A stretch of 64,000 nt of DNA, taken from Archilochus colubris (lineage: Eukaryota; Chordata; Aves; Apodiformes; Trochilidae). Of this stretch, positions 1 to 10,549 are shown one piece after another. Both the position numbers and the translations under genes were made by a program. Position 1 is the first letter of the stretch. Each line of letters opens with the position of its first letter. Under the pieces are notes generated by a model. That model saw nothing but the letters and a program-made list of their open reading frames with translations. It was not told the DNA's origin and made no database searches. The DNA is taken from the NCBI GenBank assembly GCA_023079485.1, contig CM041092.1, positions 3,367,127-3,431,126 on the forward strand, read 5' to 3'.

Positions 1-1383
1 TACAATGTCTTCCATAGCTTTGGCATATCCCTTCCTTCTGGAAGGATGGCTGTAGGAGTCAGGTCTGGAAGAACCTGGATTTGAGCAGCTCACAACCAAA
101 AAGGAATCTAGTGGCCAGTTCCTGGATAGTCTCCTGTCTCAATGGCTTGGATGGCAGAGCTGAAGGCCTAACAAACACTGATGCTAACCTGTGTCTTTCC
201 CAGCACCATCTATCTCACCTGGTAGCTCTTCCTTGCTCCCTGGTACAGGGATGTGGGGCTCTTTTTCCTCCATCAGTCTTTCCTTGCAGTCCCCTAGCAA
301 ACAAATGATGCTGGCAGAGGTGAAGGTGCTGCTTCACACAGATCTAAGCTTGTGCTACAGCATCTTCAGTGCCTAAAGAACAGCAATTACAATTCCTGTA
401 TTTATTTATTTTTTAATCTGTAGCTGAATTAAAACCATTTATGGCCAGAGAATACTCCTGCTGCGTCCCCTGCTTTTCTGCATTATCTAGGAAAAAAATG
501 AACTCAATAAAGACTCATCCACAGAGCAGCAAGAATTTGTACAGTACTGCAAGCCCAATCTGCTCAGCAGAATTTTTTAAAAGGCACATAGAACTCATAA
601 CACTAAGTTTCATCTCAGATATCCATCTGTGGGTTCTATTGACCATGGCTGAGTGGGAGTTCTCTCCCTGATGAACTTTCTGATCTCTACCATTTCACAA
701 CCCCTAACAAGAATTGCAAAGACACCTGGAAATTGCAGTTCATGATGACCACAACTACCACACCAGCTCTGGATGTGGTAAGCATCTTTAATGAGATTAA
801 TAGATTTGCTTTGCTCCATTCCCAGAACCACTCCTCCTCTTTTAGTTATGCAGAGAAGGGAATCAACAGCTCAACAAAATTTGGTTGTCTTTGTTTTCTC
901 CATTCAGGTTCACCAAATTTCTGACCTTTGGCAGAACAGCCAAACTATTTGAAAAGCTGAGGTGAAGGCCTGGTTATGATTCAAGCTACTTGAATATACA
1001 GCATTCCTCCAGAGGAGAAGGATGGAATCTCTTAGTCCTATGAGTTGAGAGTCAGTGCTTGGGAAAAACACCAGAAACTTGCAAGAGAGAACTTTTGAAC
1101 TGTTGGCCTACTTTGTTTTCCTCCTATAAATTTTCTTCACTTGCCATGTTCCTTTTGCAAGGCAGAAAAAAAAACCAAAACCAACAAAAACCTAACACCA
1201 AAAAACCCAAACCTATAAACATTAGTTAGCTTTGTGGTGAGGTGTTTGTCTGCCAACCTGAGGTCAGAAGCTGAGCTGGGATCCCAAGAGTTAGGCTTTG
1301 TATTATAGCATTGTATTTTTGATGCGGTAGTTAGGAGTCAATTACTGTTTCCATTATAAACCCTGTTTTCCAAGGGTTTCTAC
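1..1383. other. non-coding stretch, nothing supported
   Basis: This is single-copy-looking DNA with no recognisable repeat. A minus-strand open frame at 610-831 (73 codons) and a plus-strand donor-like site near 778 were examined. Neither pairs with a convincing splice partner in a consistent frame. No CpG island, core promoter or RNA gene was seen. Confidence 0.5.
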
Positions 1384-1497
1384 CTCAACCGTTTTCATTT
1401 CCATCATGCTGCACTTGGCATCCAAGCTGTATGGACACACAATTTTGAAATAGACTAAACGAGGTTGGCCCATTTTTAGATCCAGAGCAGTCAGAAA
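1384..1497 (-). CDS. candidate internal coding exon, unrecognised protein
   Basis: Read on the minus strand, this 114-bp segment is open for 38 codons. It runs from an AG acceptor (just above 1497, poor pyrimidine tract) to a donor of the form GAG/GTAGAA at 1384/1383. The peptide begins FLTALDLKMGQ and ends MMEMKTVE, with a balanced amino-acid composition and two cysteines. An alternative acceptor further upstream would add about eight codons. Both ends fall on codon boundaries, as in the candidates at 1803-1949 and 4935-5057, so all three could be joined in frame. I do not recognise the protein. Frame and splice match alone are weak evidence at this length and chance is a real alternative. 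Confidence 0.2.
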
Positions 1498-1802
1498 CTG
1501 TTTGTCAGTTGGTTTTGATTTCTACCCTTTGAATTTCACAAACTAAACTATAGTTTCACTTATAAAACTGGATTACTTCAGAGAGTTAGGGTCTGATACC
1601 TCTTATCACTTCTAAGGAAAACTTAATTGCTTTTTTTTTTTTTTTTTTAATACCAAAGCCCATTGACAAAATTCTCCCCTTAAGACCTAATTTTCTGTAT
1701 GCAATTTCAGCTGCTAAGGCTCCCAAGCCATATGTCCCGACAGAGATTGGTGCATATCAAAGCACTGCTGGCTCAGAAGTGGATTTTATCCAAGTACCTT
1801 AC
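1498..1802. other. possible short intron
   Basis: If the two flanking candidate exons are real, this is a 305-bp phase-0 intron on the minus strand. It contains a T18 run on the plus strand at 1631-1648. Nothing else is visible. Confidence 0.25.
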
Positions 1803-1949
1803 CTCATTCTGGAAAACCAGGGGCAATGTAACAACTGAGAGGTCAGTGTCCTCAGCAATAATCTTTCCCGTGACTTCAGGGATGCTTTGGACCTGACAGA
1901 CTCGTGGGAATTGTCTCACGGTTTTCACCACCGATGACTCAAGGTTGCT
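1803..1949 (-). CDS. candidate internal coding exon, unrecognised protein
   Basis: On the minus strand this segment is 147 bp, or 49 codons. It has a pyrimidine-rich acceptor ending in GAGCAG just above 1949 and a near-consensus donor, GAG/GTAAGG, at 1803/1802. Both ends are at codon boundaries. The peptide starts SNLESSVVKTV and ends VVTLPLVFQNE. Codon first positions are purine-rich and third positions mixed, and the segment holds several CpG dinucleotides in CpG-poor surroundings, all of which suit coding DNA. No motif or family is recognisable. Of the exon candidates here, this has the best combination of splice sites and codon pattern. It could still be a chance open frame, and no gene symbol is justified. 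Confidence 0.3.
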
Positions 1950-2602
1950 CTGCTCAATGTGGAGCAGAGGGAAGGCTGGCTCACAGGCCAGGTGAAACCC
2001 AGAACAGAGTGTACCCTTGGTAAAGACCAAGATCCAGATGGCCACTGGCTGTCAGAGCCCTCCATCTGGGGCTGCATGTCACTCAGTAATTGCACACAGC
2101 AGATGCTCATTGCCTAAAAGCTCCTTCGGCTCAGAAATCTCACTCCAGAGCTTTTGTGGCCAAGGCCACAACAAATATTTTTCCTTGACTTCAATTTCCA
2201 TGCATTCCTTCCACCTGAATTTCCTGCGTTTTCTTCTATTAATTGAAGATAGCTGGAATCACAGAGCAATGACACAAAAGTTTCACAATTTGGCTCTACC
2301 ACCCTTCAGGCTGACTCACACACAGCTCGTCCCCGTGAACGCCTTTTTCTAGTGAAAAGGTTTCTTTCCTCTGAAGTACCAAGAACTCAAAGTTAATTTC
2401 TACTAGAAAGGTTTCCAATATTTTTCCCCAGCAGAACTGCTCTATAGTCCAAACGCAAAGTAGAACCAGCTTCCCACTTTTTAAGATGGCCAATAACACC
2501 CTGAACTTGTAAAAAAACCTCATCCCACTGGATTTTTTTTTTTTTTTTTTTTTTTTCACAAATCATTCTTAGAGTACCCCAGAAAGACAGGCAAGTTTGA
2601 TT
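1950..2602. other. non-coding stretch with T24 run
   Basis: No gene is supported. The only low-complexity element is a T24 homopolymer at 2533-2556. Minus-strand open frames here run through that homopolymer and have no splice support. Confidence 0.5.
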
Positions 2603-2705
2603 GTCCTAATTTTACTGTTTGGGAAAATGAATCACAGCAAAGCTGTGACTCACCCAACATCCCATAGAGGATCAGAGGCAGAGATAAGGAGAATACACCC
2701 CCCAG
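2603..2705 (+). repeat. old MIR/CORE-SINE-like relic
   Basis: The plus strand reads like the central and 3' core of a MIR-type SINE. A segment equivalent to 'tttacagatgaggaaactga' is followed by an equivalent of the 'gtgacttgcccaaggtcaca' block (here CTGTGACTCACCCAACATCC), then one resembling 'ggcagagccaggattagaac' (here AGGCAGAGATAAGGAGAATA). The order and spacing of the three blocks match, although each is heavily diverged. MIR/CORE-SINEs predate amniote diversification and survive as rare fragments in birds. The call is by eye. A profile search would settle it. Confidence 0.4.
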
Positions 2706-3785
2706 TTCCCACTGCCATGGTTCAGGCTTTTAGCTGGTTGCTTTCCCAAGGTAGAAACTGAGCAGAAAGCTATTAGGTTTGAATCCAAATTTTGCTGATG
2801 GTGATAGATTTCAACACGCTTTAGGTCACAACCTTTTTTCTCATTTTCTCCTGGAGTGAGACAAATCTAGTTGAATATATGTAATACCACCCAACCTTGC
2901 AACATCTCCAGCACATCCCTCTGGGCAGCAAGGTGACATATCAGCCTGGTAGGTGTAGCACCAAGCTTCACTGCCACAATATTTGAGTTGTATTTATTAA
3001 ATCAATACATTTCTTCTCACCCATAAGAGATGAGGTACATCCCAGGGGTGACAAGCACCCTTTTGGGTTGCCATCTCCCCTCTCACTGCTGACTCAGGGT
3101 CACCATAGGCTGCGTGTTCTGAGACTGCACGTTCAGATCATGGTTTTGTGAACACTGACGAGAGAACAACTGTCTTGAAAGCTATCAAAGCTGTCCTCAT
3201 TATCCTTTATGGGCTGTGTAGAAAATGTCTCCACCATTAGACATTTAACTGGAGTGCAGCAGAATGGTTTCGCTGGCCCCCTCCAGTTCTTCGGGTAAAA
3301 GCTCTGTTCATAATCAGTTTCTGCTTTTTTTTAATGACCCTCAAGAGGTCCCTTCTGGTACACTTCAGTTCCCTTTCTAGTGTCCCATTGATTTTACAGA
3401 CTTTAGGAACTTGCTCTTAACCTTCTGCTTTTTTCCTGGATCACTGCTGAATGATTAGGCACTACACAGCCTTTTGTTCCCCAGTACACTAAGAGTGATA
3501 TCTGGAGAATTAAAACACCAGTTACAATAACATTTGCTAGAGAAAGAGACTGCTCTTCTCTCAGGGCTATTCACCCTATTTATGTGCATGATTTTCTCAG
3601 AAAACAAGAGTGACTTCAGGCTCATAGGAGGAAAAAAAAAATACAGGACTATCTGCTCAAGTAGGAGATTGAAATTCACTCAAAAGCCTACGTCTGTACC
3701 ATGAATTCTAGCTGCAGAAGTGGAAGCATTTAATGTTGGGAGGGGTGGGTCAGAGCCTAGGAGATGGTGGGCAGCATGTAAGAAT
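2706..3785. other. non-coding stretch, nothing firm
   Basis: No recognisable repeat. A small minus-strand open segment near 3587-3625 follows a T-rich tract and ends at an AGG/GTGAAT donor-like site, but at about 13 codons it cannot be supported. Nothing else is seen. Confidence 0.45.
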
Positions 3786-3840
3786 AAAAAAAAAAAAAAA
3801 AAAAAGATTTAAAAAAAAAATAAGGGGGGGTGGGGGGGGG
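3786..3840 (+). repeat. compound A-tract / G-tract
   Basis: A20 (3786-3805), GATTT, A10 (3811-3820), TAA, then G7-T-G9 (3824-3840). The G block contains enough consecutive guanines for four runs of three and so could form an intramolecular G-quadruplex. The segment is low-complexity and may vary in length between individuals or suffer assembly error. Confidence 0.85.
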
Positions 3841-4934
3841 AATTTTAAAGGATTTTCCAACTAAAGTGTTTCCAGTTATCTGATTTGATTCACATGGAGC
3901 CACATCGGTGCCAAAAATGCATGCTTGTTAGGGTTTTTTTGAAGTTAGAGAAGTTGGAGAAATACCTCTTAAGGCATGCCAGGTAAATTCAATCAGAAAG
4001 ATGCCTGGTGCAAGGACATCCTCCTAACCACAGTGCAGCAGTGGCACAGCCTGTGATTAAATGTGCTGCTCCTCCCAGGGACTCTGATCTTTCTCAGATG
4101 CTCTCACTTCACCAGGATCCTCCTCTGCTGGAAGGACTGATCTGATTCCTCTGTGATTTTAGGATGGTTTCCTTCCCTACATCCTCCCTTGAGGTACATA
4201 TTAAACTTTAAAAAGGTAGAGGAATTCCTTCCAAAAGACAAAGGATGAGTATCATCCTGCAAAAGCTGTCCTAAAATTGTCAGAGGTCAGGCAACATCAT
4301 TTGCATCAACAGGTTTGAACCAGAGGGTGGAGATGCTTGCAGCCCAATTACCAGCCCATTCCACTACTGTTTCCTGGCTGAAAGATGCCAGGGGTGGGGG
4401 GGTTGTGTTGAGGGGGGAAGAAACCAACCTTAAAACCAGAAAAAGAGATTGCATCGTGGTGGTTGTTGCTGTTGAGATGCCAGCTGAAAAGGAATCATTA
4501 CAAAGAGGCTGAAACTTTGGGGGAGGGGGTGGAGGGGGAGAGAGAGAGGACTCATTCCAGTGATCCCAGTTAAGGGCCTTAACAGAGAGGAGGCTTAACT
4601 TCTCTTTGAAAGTGGTGAGTCTCCCTGCTTGGCTGAGTTTGAATTGTGTGCTCCTGCAGGAACATTTTACAAATAGGGATACCCCTCTCCTTTGAAAAAA
4701 CTCCCCAAAATAGCAACACAATTTAGCAATATTTTGTATCAAGACAATTACGTTGTAGCATTATTGTAGTCTTAGTACCTCATTAAAACAAAAAAATGTT
4801 AAACCCTTGTTTTGTTGAACACAAGAGATGAATAGTAAATATTGATTTAGAATGAATGCAAACATTTCCCTAGGAGTGGATAATTACAGCCTTTCTATGC
4901 AAAACACTTATATTTGAAGAAGCACTTCACTTAC
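3841..4934. other. non-coding stretch with G-rich patches
   Basis: The plus strand has G-rich patches at about 4387-4425 and 4517-4552. The 151-codon minus-strand open frame 4287-4742 crosses these patches, giving a proline run, and has no splice or homology support. No repeat family was recognised. Confidence 0.5.
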
Positions 4935-5057
4935 TTTGCCATGTGGTATACATTCTTTAGTACATTTTAAATTATACGTTGTCCTGGACAGTGTCTGCTC
5001 TATAATTTCTTGTGTCTCTACACCAGAGTCAGTATGTAATTTTAAACTGCAAACTTT
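4935..5057 (-). CDS. candidate internal coding exon, unrecognised protein
   Basis: On the minus strand, 123 bp (41 codons) lie between a strong acceptor and a strong donor. The acceptor has a long pyrimidine tract with a CTAG-containing end and finishes in GGCAG above 5057. The donor is AAA/GTAAGT at 4935/4934. Both boundaries are in phase 0, compatible with splicing to 1803-1949. The peptide starts KVCSLKLHTDSG and ends CTKECIPHGK, with three cysteines. No family is recognised. The splice sites are the strongest of the set, but the open frame is short, so chance is not excluded. Confidence 0.28.
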
Positions 5058-6190
5058 CTGCCAACTAGAAGGAGGGAACAGGCTTAACTCTTTCCCTGAG
5101 CTGGGCTCAGAAATCAAGCTAGACTGCACACATAGCCATAAGACCAGTGTGAGCTCAGTGCTGGAGCAGCAAGGAAGGAGTTTGGTCGAGCTGGAATTTA
5201 ACAAAGATGCTGTTCCCAGCAGTCCTTGTTTTCACACGGCATTTTCTGATTACGTACAGAGGGCTGATGTGCTTCTTTTCCTGCCAGATCACAAGGAGTC
5301 CAAAAGTTTGAACAAAAAACTTCCAGAGAAGTCACAAAAATGAACTGAGCATTTGAAAAAGAGCCTCTAGGTTGAGAATGGGCAAATGCCTATTCGAAGC
5401 AAATGATTTCTTCTACTTATTTTGGCAGGGAGCTGGGTAGTTTATTCACAGAGTGACATGGGATGTACTCGGCTCTTTCCAAGGAGGGTCAAGACAAGCA
5501 CATGGTTCTTCATAAAAGGAGAACAAGAAATTCTTCATGAAAGCACTGAATTTATGCTCCAAACCCTATAGCTCTTGTCAGGCACTTATTGCTGTGTAGG
5601 TTTCATAGGCTGCAAGACTGAGACGTAAATTCATACATAGCTTAAACTGGCTACATGAATGTGAAGACAATATGCCCCAGCAGTAACTTGAGAGTTCAAC
5701 CCAAACAATATTTTATTATCTTATAAAACCACTGCATGGATTTCATGGACCAAGTTTTCCAAACCTGGGACCTTGCACCTAAATTACTTTGTTTCATAAT
5801 ATTCACATCCTCATCTCTCCACCCCCAAAAGAGTGAAAAGCCTAAATAGATACTTAAAATCACCCTAGCTTTTAGTGGCATTTTAAGACACACTCATAGC
5901 CCCTTGACACATCATACGTGGAGAGGCTTATGTGTTTACTGGATACAGAAACTTAAGGCCCCACAGAAGATTCCTGACTCTGGGTAATTCCTTGCAGCAA
6001 TGAGCGCAGCAATGGTACTCAAAGGAAGAGCAAAGAGGAGCTGAATGTCATTCCAGACATTGACCACAAATTGCATTGACTATCTCAGCACCAGCACACA
6101 GAATTAAAGCCCAGTGCCAGCAGGAAGCTGCTACACATGCCATAGACTCTGAATATCTCCAGTGGCTTTTTTCTGTAAAAATTGCAGAGC
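5058..6190. other. non-coding stretch
   Basis: No repeat is recognised. A plus-strand acceptor-like site at about 6000 precedes a 26-codon open segment ending at TGA near 6080, with ATTAAA about 30 bp further on. It could be a terminal exon but is too short to support. Otherwise nothing is seen. Confidence 0.45.
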
Positions 6191-6398
6191 CATAGAATCA
6201 TAGAATAATTTGTGTTGGAAGGGATCTCTAAGGTCATCCATTTCAACCCCCTGCAGTAAGCAGGGACACCCTCAACTAGATCAGGATGCTCAGAGCCTCA
6301 TCAAGCCCCAACTTGAATATTCCCAGGAATGAGGCCTCAACCACCTCCCTGGGCAACCTTTTTTTTTCATGGTAAAGAACTTTTTCCTAATATCTGTA
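6191..6398 (-). mobile_element. CR1 LINE 3' fragment
   Basis: The plus strand begins with the reverse complement of the CR1 3' repeat (CATAGAATCATAGAAT). It continues with the diagnostic complement of the CR1 3' end: TTGGAAGGGATCTCTAAGG, a block around CCCCCTGCAGTAAGCAGGGACA, and GCCTCAACCACCTCCCTGGG. The element therefore lies on the minus strand, 5'-truncated near 6398 as usual for CR1. An internal T-run near 6360 and many substitutions suggest an older copy. Confidence 0.9.
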
Positions 6399-8134
6399 GT
6401 CACAGGTCCTACACACGCACCCGACACACTCCTATTAGCTCACAAAGGAGATCCCAGTGCTGCTCCTGAAGGATTTTTAGCTTGGGAATCCACTGAGGAT
6501 CTACTCCTGTAACACTAGAGTTAAGCACAAGTTTAAGTAAAAGTTGTTGTATTAGGGTGAGAGGTGGAGGAGGGAAAGAAACCAGATCAATTAGAAAGAA
6601 AATAGAATTTGGGGTTTCATAATAATTTCCTGGCTAGGGTAAAAAGGGAGAAGGAAAAAGAAAGTTAAAGAAGAGTAACAAAATATAGCAAGTGCTAACC
6701 AAACCAGCAAAAGATTGCTGGGAGAAGCAATGAAGTGCTGATGCCCCAGATTTTCTCCAAGATGTTTCTCACGAGCCTCACCCTTTGCCTACCACCAAAT
6801 CCTTTCCATGCAGAGGTCTTACAGATGATTGCATGGAGACACATTTCACGACTCTGTGTTTCCCAAGACTCAGCTTTCTACTTCCAGAGAAGCTTAGCAG
6901 AGCCTGAAGGCAAGAGACTTCAGTCCTGTGGGCAAAGTTGTGTGTCTACAAGGAAAATATTCAACGTCCCCACTTGGCACCTACCCCTGTGCTATTTGGA
7001 GGTAGCCACACAGCAGCACCCAGGATAGGCCTGCTCAGAGGGCCTGAAGAAACCTTCCACTGGAATTTACTTGCTTTAAAATTAGCTCTTCCCCTTGCCC
7101 CCAATTCCAAGGATTTGCATAACCATAGGGGAAAAGACGACATGAGATAAAAATAAATTTGGCTGCTGCAGATCCAAAAATCGAGGGGAAAGTGTCAGGG
7201 CAGTGTTTTGCTTTGGGTTTTAGTGGAGACAAAACAACTGGAACTACTAGGAAAGATAACGTATGACTAAGAAAACTCCCTGAGCAATCAGAGTATGTGT
7301 TTTCAGCTTTTTTAAAAAATATTTTTAGTTTTATTTTCTCACAGCAATGAACTAGGATGAGACTGAGGTCCCATGACCAAGCTGGCCCAATCCACGCACC
7401 CTACCTGGATAATCATGGGTTGTAAATCATCATTTTATAAGAATTTAACTTTTCCCCTTCCAACATAATCAAACGTAGTGGTGAGGGGGCCACTAATCAT
7501 GACAAAAAATATACTTCAGATTCTTTCTTGAAGTGCCAACTCCAATAAGTTCTCTGAGTGAAATTAAATGCGGGTTCTTATTCCAAACCACAGTTTTCCC
7601 CCTGGGATGGACAAATCTCAAGTGGGGGTTGGAAGCTGTACCACAGCCCAGGGTTACACCCATTTTTGCAGGGTTTTTTTTGTGGGTTTTTTTCTTCTTT
7701 TCTTTTTTTTTAGTTTTTTAACTACTGCATGTAGTATAAATTGTGTTCCAGCCCACTCAGTGACTGTGCTTTCCAGCATTGGTAATAAAAAAGATGCCTT
7801 CAGAGTTTCCACATTCCACCACTAACGAGTGGACCAGTCCATATCTACCTTGGTTTCTCACAGTTTTTTGTGTCTGTTTGCTTTAAAAGGCTTCTCCACA
7901 AATCTAAGGGCAGAAAAGAAAGAAAGATCTGGTGCATGGTGTAAGCGATGATTGGCACCGAGTCTGAGAACAGTAACAAAGAGTCATTTTGGGGCAGAAA
8001 TTAAAGTGGAAAAGACCTATTAGACCATGTGCTTGGCTTCCCTGCCAACGTGAGGTTGGCTCCAGGGAGGGATGCTTTTTCCTAGACTCGATGCTGAGCT
8101 CTCTGCCCCTGCAACCAGCATGATCCCCATCCCA
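6399..8134. other. non-coding stretch
   Basis: No gene is supported. T-rich low-complexity sequence lies at about 7673-7716. Short open frames on both strands near 6.7-7.2 kb lack paired splice sites and overlap one another on opposite strands, as expected of chance frames. Confidence 0.5.
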
Positions 8135-8335
8135 AAATCACAGAGCATTAGGGGTTAGAAGGGATATTGAGAGATCAATGAACCCAACCCCCCTGTCAGA
8201 GCAGCATCACCCAGTGTAGGTCACACATGACCATGTCCAGGTGGGTTGTGAATGTCTCCAGAGAAGGAGACCCCACAACCTTACTGGGCAGCCTATGCCA
8301 GTGCTCTGTCACCCTCACAGTGAAAAAGCTTTTTT
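8135..8335 (-). mobile_element. CR1 LINE 3' fragment (diverged)
   Basis: The plus strand shows a decayed complement of the CR1 3' end: ATCACAGAGCATTAGGGGTT, then AGAAGGGATATTGAGAGATC and the CAACCCCCCTGTCAGAGCAG block. GTCTCCAGAGAAGGAGACCC and CTCACAGTGAAAAAGC follow. This order matches other CR1 copies in the window. It is more diverged than the copies at 12.7 and 44.6 kb and is truncated at a T-run. Confidence 0.82.
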
Positions 8336-9125
8336 TTTTTATGTTTACATGGAAAAATCACACCGTTCCACTGCAAAATTCAGCCCTTGACATCCCAGCA
8401 TGGCAAAGCCTCCAGGAGGGAGCTTCATCTCCTGGAGGACCCTGGCTCAACCCATCCTCTGGCAGAGGAGCCAAGCACAGTGCCAACCACTGCTCTGCCA
8501 CCACACTGGCCAAAGCAAACATCACGCCGTGCAAATTTATAACAAAAAAGCAGAGCAGAGGCCAAACACAATGCCCTCCTAGTGGGAGTGAGTGTGGAGA
8601 CTTTTTTTCTTCCTCTTTTTCTTTTTTTGTTTTTTCCTTTTTTTCTTGTAAGGGAGGAGAAAGGTTTCTTGGCTCCTCACCACGAAATGTGGTTCTGGCA
8701 AGGGAGAAGGAGCAAAGCCAAGCAGTGGCTGCAGCAGATATCGATCTCTGTGCACACTGAAGTGGATAGTGACCTTTAGCAACCTCACCCCCAGCCAGAG
8801 AATGAGGTCAGGGAAGACTGACTGAGATGAAAAGAGCTTTTTTAGTCACTTTTAAGCCTTGCAGTCTCTTGCAGGGTACAAAATCTTGGAGAACGCACAG
8901 GTTCTGGCAACCGAAGAGAGCGAGGGAAAGGTGAGCTGCAGTTGGGTGGAGAAACTGGAAGGAAAAGGTGGAGTGGGGTCAAGTTTCCTCATCTCAGTGC
9001 CCAGATCATCTCCAGAAAGATGGTGATATAGAAGGGAGATAGGAAGGGTGAAGTCCTCTGCCTGTGGCATGAGCTAGATGTAAAAGCAGAAGAAACAGTA
9101 AAAGCACACACACACACGAAGATGG

Positions 9126-9152
<27 letters not shown>
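9126..9152 (+). repeat. A27 homopolymer
   Basis: An uninterrupted run of 27 adenines directly follows a short CA run. No processed transcript is recognisable upstream, so I treat it as a simple repeat rather than a retrogene tail. Confidence 0.95.
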
Positions 9153-9157
<5 letters not shown>

Positions 9158-10516
9158 AATTCATGCTTTAGCAATACTAGCACTCAGGAAAGATGCCATT
9201 TTTGAAAGCTGTCAGAGGTTTAGGACTCCAGTGTTCTCCTCAGACACATCCATCCTCCATTCACAGGATGGATTCACGGCTAACCCGGAGCATTCCTGAT
9301 CCCTGGGACCCGCTCTGCGTGTGCAGAAGGACTTTTCACAATGCAGGCAGTTGATCTGCACACACTGCAGGCTTTGTCCAGGACTTCTCCATGTCAAGCA
9401 TCCAAACTGGAGCTGCTGAAGTCCGGAAACAGCCCAGACAAATAGCCCAAATACACTGTTTCTCTGTATGCAGAATATTTGCGAGCAGAATAAGTGCGCT
9501 TAGATTACCCTGGCTGGGGAGAGGGACAACCTTCAAAGTCCAAAATGAGAGCATGGGGACCCAGTAGACAGGAACATGTGTCTCTATCAAAGGATAATCA
9601 TGGGGAGGGGAAACAAATCTGAATTTCCTAATCACAGAGAACCCTCACCGGGCTGGTAGGGATGGTACTTCCCTTCCCAAAGTGTTAACAAGCAGTGAAA
9701 GAACTGAAGCGCATCTAATTAAAAATGCATACCAATGCATAAAGACAGAGTATAGGAGTAAACAAATGGCAGAGACCAGATTTGTTTGCAATAAATGAAG
9801 AGGAAAACACCACACAATGCAAACTCATCCAGCACGGAGGATATGGAGGGAGGCGAGCAGGCAAAGGCTCTGCAACACCTCCCAAAAACAAATGAAAAGC
9901 ACGCAAAATGCCCCAGCATGGAGGAGGAGGAGGAGGACAAAGGAGTGGAAGTGGAGCAAAGACATGGTCCTTAGTAGGAAATATTTGCCATTTCAAAACA
10001 GGTCCTGCCTTGCAATATGGTTCGACCAAAAGAAGCTGCCAAGCAGAGCTCCAGCTCAGCATATGAACAGGCCATGATGGGACACAAAACAAAACAAAGC
10101 CTTCTGGAAAAACAAAAAAAAGTGTATTTTGGTATTTTGGCTGTAAAATATCTAAGAAGAGGCAGAAAGTTACTGATTGGGGTTGTCCCATCCTGGACAC
10201 CATAAAGAGCCACCTCTTACCAGCTGGATGCTTGGAGCTCGTGGTTGCCACCAAGCTATTTGCATTGGGTTTTCAGGAAAAAAATCAGAGCTCTCAGAGG
10301 CAGGAAACACTGACACCCACCACTGCTGGTGTGTTAATCATTCCTGCTCTGAACAATGCTGGAAAATAAAGTCCAGCTGCTCTGCTAAGACTTGTGTGTG
10401 TCACACCTTTACTGCAAGAAAACCATGGGCTCCCAGGAGCTTGTGGGGACTCAAGGCCATTGCCAGCAACTTGTCCCATCTTCCCTCTCCCCAGGCCAAT
10501 TTCTTCAATTATTATC

Positions 10517-10549
10517 CTTTTTTTTCTTTTTCTTTTTTTTTTTTTTTTT
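10517..10549 (+). repeat. T-rich low-complexity tract
   Basis: About 33 bp of thymines interrupted by two cytosines. Open frames on both strands here run through the tract as poly-F or poly-K and are artefacts. Confidence 0.95.

Noticed and set aside
8227..8760. 177-codon plus-strand frame
   Set aside because: Begins inside an antisense CR1 fragment and continues through T-rich low-complexity sequence.
9715..10254. 179-codon minus-strand frame
   Set aside because: It passes through a GGA-repeat stretch (serine/proline runs), with no motif and no splice evidence.
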